Shown: positions 49,069 to 52,826 of the stretch, one piece after another
Layout of the letters: the number at the start of each line of letters is the position of its first letter
Position numbering within the stretch: position 1 is the first letter of the stretch
Source of the DNA: Candidatus Paceibacter normanii SCGC AAA255-P19
GTDB taxonomy: Bacteria > Patescibacteriota > Minisyncoccia > Minisyncoccales > Paceibacteraceae
Reading direction: 5' to 3'
Assembly (NCBI GenBank): GCA_000398025.1
Contig: ASKX01000001.1
Coordinates: forward strand, 13,829 to 66,654
Length of the DNA: 52,826 bases
Program-made: the position numbers and the translations under genes
The notes under the pieces: model-generated
What the model was told of the DNA's origin: nothing
The model's database searches: none
Seen by the model: only the letters and a program-made list of their open reading frames with translations

Positions 49069-49936
49069 TAAAAGCCTCTAATCTAGTTTGGAGGCCAGCT
49101 TCTCCAGTTTGTTCATCAATCAATAAATATAAAAAGGGAACTCTATTTGCCTTGACTACTTTCTCAACAAACTCTTTTAAAACCGTGTCGCAACCACACT
49201 GAAAAGAAGAAATTTCAATTACTCCAGCAACATCATACTTTAAAAACTCACTGGTTTTCTCCATTATTTCCTTGCCGAATTCCCAGTGAAACTTTGGCCA
49301 GTTTTCGTTTTGGTCCGCCAGCTGGCGGATTGGATTCGGAACTTCATCTATAAATACAGGATCTATCCCTAACTTCTCTAGTTTTTCTTTCATTTTCAAA
49401 TTAACATAATCGTCGTAGAGGTTATAAGGATGAGAGATTAAAATTATTTTTGGTTTTTTTGATTGGATTTTTTTAAAAAAATCTTGTCCCTCGTTTTTTC
49501 TTTCTCTTAAGGCGGCCTCTAATGCGTTTTTGATTTCTTTTTTATTTTTATTTAATTTTTTCCCTAGTTTCTCTAAGGTTCTTCCAAATTTTTCCTTTCT
49601 TTCGTCAAAGGTCTCAGTCAAAATTGGCGTCTTCGCTAAAAGTTTAGCTAAGTCAGGCAGTCCAAAAAATTTAGGGCAGTATTCCAGCTTTTCTTCATTG
49701 GTCTTTAGCCGAGGAACAAAAATCCAATCACATTTCCCATCAAGCCACAAAAGGTGGCCGAAAAACACTTTAGTTGAAAAGCAGTTTTCAGGATCAGCAA
49801 CCCTCACTCCTATGTCAACAATTTCTTTGTTGGTAGCAGGAGAAAGTAAAATCTCAAAGCCTAATCCGCTAAAAAAACTTTCCCAAAAAAGAGGCTGTTT
49901 CCAATAGATCAAAGCTTTAGGTATACCAATAGTCAT
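49052..49936 (-). CDS. DUF2229-type, CoA-dehydratase-activase-associated protein
   Basis: 294 residues: IGIPKALIYWKQPLFWESFFSGLG and LLSPATNKEIVDIG at the start, then ADPENCFSTKVFFGHLLWL, CDWIFVPRL, and FQCGCDTVLKEFV with paired Cys near the end. This is the other half of the HgdB-like region found fused to activases in many anaerobes. A perfect 16-base palindrome, TCCGCCAGCTGGCGGA (49314-49329), lies in frame and adds PIRQLADQ near residue 204. It follows EndoQ by five bases. Confidence 0.78.
   Translation of the reverse strand: MTIGIPKALIYWKQPLFWESFFSGLGFEILLSPATNKEIVDIGVRVADPENCFSTKVFFGHLLWLDGKCDWIFVPRLKTNEEKLEYCPKFFGLPDLAKLLAKTPILTETFDERKEKFGRTLEKLGKKLNKNKKEIKNALEAALRERKNEGQDFFKKIQSKKPKIILISHPYNLYDDYVNLKMKEKLEKLGIDPVFIDEVPNPIRQLADQNENWPKFHWEFGKEIMEKTSEFLKYDVAGVIEISSFQCGCDTVLKEFVEKVVKANRVPFLYLLIDEQTGEAGLQTRLEAFIDTLH
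49314..49329. repeat. perfect 16-base palindrome in the DUF2229-type gene
   Basis: TCCGCCAGCTGGCGGA is its own reverse complement and matches the second (CCGCC/GGCGG) hairpin module of the dispersed repeat family. It is translated in frame. Confidence 0.65.
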
Positions 49937-49941
49937 AATTA

Positions 49942-51189
49942 TTAGAAAAGGGTGCCTTGACGAAAAGGAGTTTTTATTTCTTCTTTTGAGAAAATTCTGA
50001 TCTTTCCATATACTCCATCATACCCTGGCTCAACCTTTACTTTTCCTTCCCTGACCCGAGTAATTCCTTCAGCAATTTCTGGTAAGGTAGCTTTTTCCAA
50101 TTCTGATTTTGGCGCTTCTATTAAAACGTTAAATTCGTTATCAAACTTTTTTATCAGATTTTTATATTCCTCGTCAACCTGTTTCGTCCCGACGGTAATT
50201 CCTAAGGTATCAGCAATAATTTCTGCTAATGGAACTAAGCTTTTATAAGGGATCACATTTTCTGGCTGAAAACCTTCTTCTTTGTCGGCTAAAGAATCAA
50301 TCCGGTTTAAAACTCCGATGGTTAAAGGCCGGCCGCAATTGGGACAGATATTATTATATTTTTTAGATTCAGCTGGTGATAAAGAAATTCCGCAATCACG
50401 GTGACCATCATAATGATATTTTCCCTCTTGAGGAAAAAATTCAATGGTATATAAAAACTTTTGGGGGTTTTTTGATTTTATCGCTTCGGTAATAGCTGAA
50501 TAACTAATTTCGGTGTCAAAAACATTAGCTTCCCGACCAATGTGAGCTGGGCTATGGGCATCGCTATTTGAGATTAAAATTGTTTTTCTTCCATCAGGAA
50601 TTCGCCAAATCATGGCTGGATTAGCTGATAAACCTGTTTCTAAAGCAAAAATATATTTCGAATAATCTTCAAAACATTCCTCGATTGAATCAAAGCCGGA
50701 TTTGGAACCAAAGATGCCAAACCAAGGCGTCATACAGTGAGCGGGAATAACCAAACACTCTTCAGAAACACCTAAAACAGTTTTGGCTAATTCTTTAGCA
50801 TCTAATCCTAGCATTGGTCTACCATCAGCTTTTAAGTTTCCGATCCAACCCAAATGAGCATTTATTTTGTCAACCACCTCTAAAGAAGGGGCGAAAACCA
50901 CAATGTGGATTTTTCTAACCTTTCCTTTCTTGGAATAAATACAGCTAATCTCAGTAGTAAGTATAAAACGGGTTGGACTGCCAGAGTATTTTAATTTATA
51001 AAGTCCAGACTCAGCTGGCTCTAATTTTTCTTTTAAGGTTTTAAACCATTCGGGATGAGTAAAGTCACCAACTGTCAAAACTTTAATCCCTTTAATTCTG
51101 GCCCATTTATCAAGATTTTCTAAATCCATATTTCGGGAAGTGGCCCGGGAATATTTACTATGAAGATGAAAGTCGGCAATAAACTCCAT
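49942..51189 (-). CDS. EndoQ-type PHP endonuclease (TIGR00375 family)
   Basis: 415 residues. PHP metal residues appear in DFHLHSKYSRATS, VGDFTHPEWF, LTTEISC, VIPAHCMTPWFGIFGSKSGFDS and SNSDAHSPAHIGREANVF. The zinc-type Cys set HRDCGISLSP...ICPNCGRPL (about 265-290) is typical. EndoQ of Thermococcales cuts 5' of deaminated bases (uracil, hypoxanthine, xanthine) and AP sites. The extreme C-terminus, PFRQGTLF, resembles a sliding-clamp binding peptide. It is co-directional with the permease gene (six-base gap). Confidence 0.85.
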   Translation of the reverse strand: MEFIADFHLHSKYSRATSRNMDLENLDKWARIKGIKVLTVGDFTHPEWFKTLKEKLEPAESGLYKLKYSGSPTRFILTTEISCIYSKKGKVRKIHIVVFAPSLEVVDKINAHLGWIGNLKADGRPMLGLDAKELAKTVLGVSEECLVIPAHCMTPWFGIFGSKSGFDSIEECFEDYSKYIFALETGLSANPAMIWRIPDGRKTILISNSDAHSPAHIGREANVFDTEISYSAITEAIKSKNPQKFLYTIEFFPQEGKYHYDGHRDCGISLSPAESKKYNNICPNCGRPLTIGVLNRIDSLADKEEGFQPENVIPYKSLVPLAEIIADTLGITVGTKQVDEEYKNLIKKFDNEFNVLIEAPKSELEKATLPEIAEGITRVREGKVKVEPGYDGVYGKIRIFSKEEIKTPFRQGTLF

Positions 51190-51195
51190 AAAATT

Positions 51196-52326
51196 TTATA
51201 AAACCTGAAAGATTGCTCCTAAAATAAGTATTAGCATCAAAAAGTATAACAAAATCAAAGGAATATTCAAGCTGTATTCCGGTTCCCTATCTCCTAAAAT
51301 TTTAGCTTTTTTGAAAATTAAGATTATAATTATTCCTTCGATTACTCCAATAATTGTTCCAACAAATCCAATGGTAGTAATAAAGTTTCGAAGGCCAGCT
51401 ATAAATAAAATCAAGGGCGAGCCACAAGAAACCAAAGTGGCTAAGTTTTTGGAAAATTTTAAATCATAGATAAAAGTGTTTCTTAAGTAAAGACCTAAAA
51501 CTAAAAAAGAATCGGCTAAGGTTATTAATCCAGCTAAAGCTCCCAAAAATATAATTTTTTGTCCTAGAAAGGGCATTAACCCTGAAAGAGTATCGGGACT
51601 AACATTTTTGCCGGCAACCCCGATAACCGCTAAAGCAAACAAAAGATAAAGAACAATGACAATAATTGTTGCTAAAACTATTATTTTCTTTATTTTTCTT
51701 TTACCTTCCTTTTCTTTCAAAAAATCGCCGATTTCTGGGATAGCCGACCAGCCAATTAAAGAAAATAGAATAACCCCAAAAGGCAAGAATAAATTGGGGA
51801 GATTAAAGGTGCTAATACTTGCTAAATCAAACTTGGGAAAACAAAAACCTAAAATAATCACTATAATCAAAAAGAAAAGGAAATTTGTAAAAAACTCAGC
51901 TGGAGCGATTAGTTTAATTCCTCGAAATACAAAGTAGGTTAAGATTAACCAAAAAAATAGAGTAAATTGAGAGCTAGAAAGATCAAGAATAGGAGAAAGT
52001 AAAATTTTCAAAAATTCACCGCCAAGAATTAAATAAGCCAGAAGGGCGCCGGTTACTCCAATAATAACCGAGGCTGTGATTAACTTTTTCCCCCAATTCC
52101 CTAAATATTTTTGACTAAACCCTACTAATCTACAGTTTTCTTTTGTTCTTAAAACTATTTCCCCAAAGAATAAATGGATTAAAAGAACTACTCCTCCCAA
52201 AATGAGAAAGTAAAAAAAACCGGGGATTATCCCGCTTTTTTCAATTACATAAGGAATTCCAAAAATTCCTGCTCCGACTATTGTCCCAATTAAAATAGAT
52301 AGAGCAAAAAGAAAATTTTTCCTCAT
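51196..52326 (-). CDS. amino-acid permease (aromatic/AaaP-like)
   Basis: 376 residues and 10-11 transmembrane helices. The first helix carries ILIGTIVGAGIFGIPYVIEKSG, the helix-1 unwound GAGxxxxP motif of the APC fold, as in hydroxy/aromatic amino-acid permeases. FSLIGWSAIPEIGDF and ADSFLVLGLYLRNTF support this. Likely an amino-acid/proton symporter; the substrate is not determined. It precedes EndoQ in the same transcript. Confidence 0.82.
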   Translation of the reverse strand: MRKNFLFALSILIGTIVGAGIFGIPYVIEKSGIIPGFFYFLILGGVVLLIHLFFGEIVLRTKENCRLVGFSQKYLGNWGKKLITASVIIGVTGALLAYLILGGEFLKILLSPILDLSSSQFTLFFWLILTYFVFRGIKLIAPAEFFTNFLFFLIIVIILGFCFPKFDLASISTFNLPNLFLPFGVILFSLIGWSAIPEIGDFLKEKEGKRKIKKIIVLATIIVIVLYLLFALAVIGVAGKNVSPDTLSGLMPFLGQKIIFLGALAGLITLADSFLVLGLYLRNTFIYDLKFSKNLATLVSCGSPLILFIAGLRNFITTIGFVGTIIGVIEGIIIILIFKKAKILGDREPEYSLNIPLILLYFLMLILILGAIFQVL

Positions 52327-52341
52327 TTAAACAAAACTGCT

Positions 52342-52614
52342 TTATTCTTTGTAGACTTTATATCCCTCTCTAACTTTTTGGCCTATCTTCAAGCCAATGG
52401 ACTCCCCGGCTTTAGCGGCCTCGACTTTCTGGTGCTCTGCTTCCATTGATTCAACGGTTTGAGTAAAATCGGCCTCCCCACCAATTATCCTGATGGTATC
52501 GCCAACCTTTAAGGCATCGGAAAGCTCAATTACGGCTACCCCGATGTTGCCAAAATAGTGAGTGATTTTTCCTACCTGTTTTCCTTCTTCGGGAAGAGGT
52601 TCTTCGTTTGCCAT
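52342..52614 (-). CDS. stand-alone EF-Tu domain II-like protein
   Basis: 90 residues resembling the beta-barrel domain II of translational GTPases: GKITHYFGNIGVAVIEL, LKVGDTIRIIGG, VESMEAEHQKVEAAKAGESIGLKI. No GTPase domain is fused. Small proteins of this kind are known as elongation factor-like proteins in archaea and candidate phyla; the function is unknown. A TAAAAT (52626-52621) six bases before the ATG suggests a leaderless start. Confidence 0.8.
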   Translation of the reverse strand: MANEEPLPEEGKQVGKITHYFGNIGVAVIELSDALKVGDTIRIIGGEADFTQTVESMEAEHQKVEAAKAGESIGLKIGQKVREGYKVYKE

Positions 52615-52643
52615 AGTTTTATTTTAGAGGTCTTATATTATTT

Positions 52644-52826
52644 TTATCGACCTTTTTCCTTTTCTATTAATTTAATTAATCTTTTTACTAGTTTTTTGGG
52701 GTCTTTCTCGTAGACAATTTTTTTAACTCCCCGATAGGGACCGGTAGCGATCATCTTAATCTTATCTGCTGTGCCGCCCGAACCCACCAAAACACCAACT
52801 GATTTTTGAATTTCAAAAGCAGTGGC
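52644..52826 (-). CDS. C-terminal part of a SLOG/LOG-like protein (partial)
   Basis: Sixty residues read in from the right edge, ending GVKKIVYEKDPKKLVKRLIK, IEKEKGR and TAA (52646-52644). The segment VGVLVGSGGTADKI resembles the phosphate-binding GGxGTxxE turn of LOG/SLOG proteins, though the Glu is replaced by Asp-Lys. The final GGTCGATAA of the gene matches the opening of the palindromic repeats. The full gene lies outside the window. Confidence 0.5.
   Translation of the reverse strand, partial: ATAFEIQKSVGVLVGSGGTADKIKMIATGPYRGVKKIVYEKDPKKLVKRLIKLIEKEKGR

Noticed and set aside
1..52826. CRISPR array
   Set aside because: Repeats are dispersed single copies or short tandems; no regularly spaced repeat-spacer array is present.
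1..52826. Recoded TGA (as in Gracilibacteria)
   Set aside because: TGA ends rpmI, rtcA, prs and others at normal protein lengths, and no conserved Gly is replaced by in-frame TGA.
1..52826. Canonical tRNA genes
   Set aside because: The only T-loop GGTTCGATTCC context with a matching acceptor stem belongs to the tmRNA; other GTTC/GAATC matches lie in coding DNA without cloverleafs.

Overview
The window is a gene-dense, AT-rich bacterial segment. SmpB, tmRNA, IF-3, L35, L20, RecO and GreA are clearly bacterial. Several traits point to a small-genome candidate phylum lineage, most likely Patescibacteria/CPR (Parcubacteria-like): an archaeal-style stand-alone GMP synthase ATP-PPase, an EndoQ-type PHP nuclease, a free EF-Tu domain II-like protein, a type-2 IleRS, start/stop overlaps between most neighbours, and repeat-derived peptides inside proteins. 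This placement is inference. TGA is used as a normal stop, so Gracilibacteria-type recoding is excluded.

Layout. 1-1.5 kb: purB and the first codons of a downstream gene. 1.7-4.9 kb: GMP synthase subunit B, TatD, metG. 5-13.5 kb: AI-2E-family permease, M16 peptidase, glyS, an unknown protein, a free Lrp-type RAM domain, a surface-anchored protein, recO, a small protein and a cation/Ca2+ exchanger. 13.5-18.6 kb: ileS carrying an inserted histidine-phosphatase domain, and argS broken by one frameshift. 18.7-20.7 kb (plus strand): smpB, tmRNA, infC, rpmI, rplT and a strong terminator. 20.7-23.7 kb: a PurF-like protein with both active sites degenerate, next to IMP dehydrogenase. 23.7-32.1 kb: TreT-like glycosyltransferase, Nudix, PolX, a half-size MFS protein, a flippase-like membrane protein, DUF72, an alpha/beta hydrolase, an HD hydrolase, a SLOG protein and greA with a long leader. 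32.5-42.8 kb: a histidine-biosynthesis region (hisAF fusion, hisI, two tandem hisG paralogues, hisD, a ChoK/APH kinase, hisB, hisC) ending in an IMPase-like phosphatase and a fusion of a phosphoribosyltransferase to an Lrp/AsnC regulator. A plus-strand HAD gene with its own promoter and terminator sits inside this region. 42.8-47 kb (plus strand): prs, rtcA, ispH, ispG and a small ORF. 47-52.8 kb: an activase, dehydratase-like protein and DUF2229 cluster, EndoQ, an amino-acid permease, an EF-Tu-like protein and a partial SLOG-like gene.

Working together. prs makes PRPP and is divergent from hisAF; PRPP is consumed by HisG and could be sensed by the PRTase-Lrp fusion at the far end of the cluster. 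hisH, hisE and a histidinol-phosphate phosphatase are not seen as such; the IMPase-like and HAD proteins are candidates for the last. purB, guaB and GuaAb suggest purine interconversion.

The most unusual signals are: (1) IleRS with a histidine-phosphatase domain in its CP2 region; (2) a HisA-HisF double-barrel fusion; (3) a second HisG that has lost its catalytic signatures; (4) a PRTase-Lrp fusion regulator; (5) a degenerate PurF that keeps its Fe-S-type cysteines; (6) a family of short palindromic repeats that fills most same-strand spacers, makes C-terminal tails, and enters essential genes in frame; (7) compact terminator/promoter junctions and probable leaderless mRNAs.
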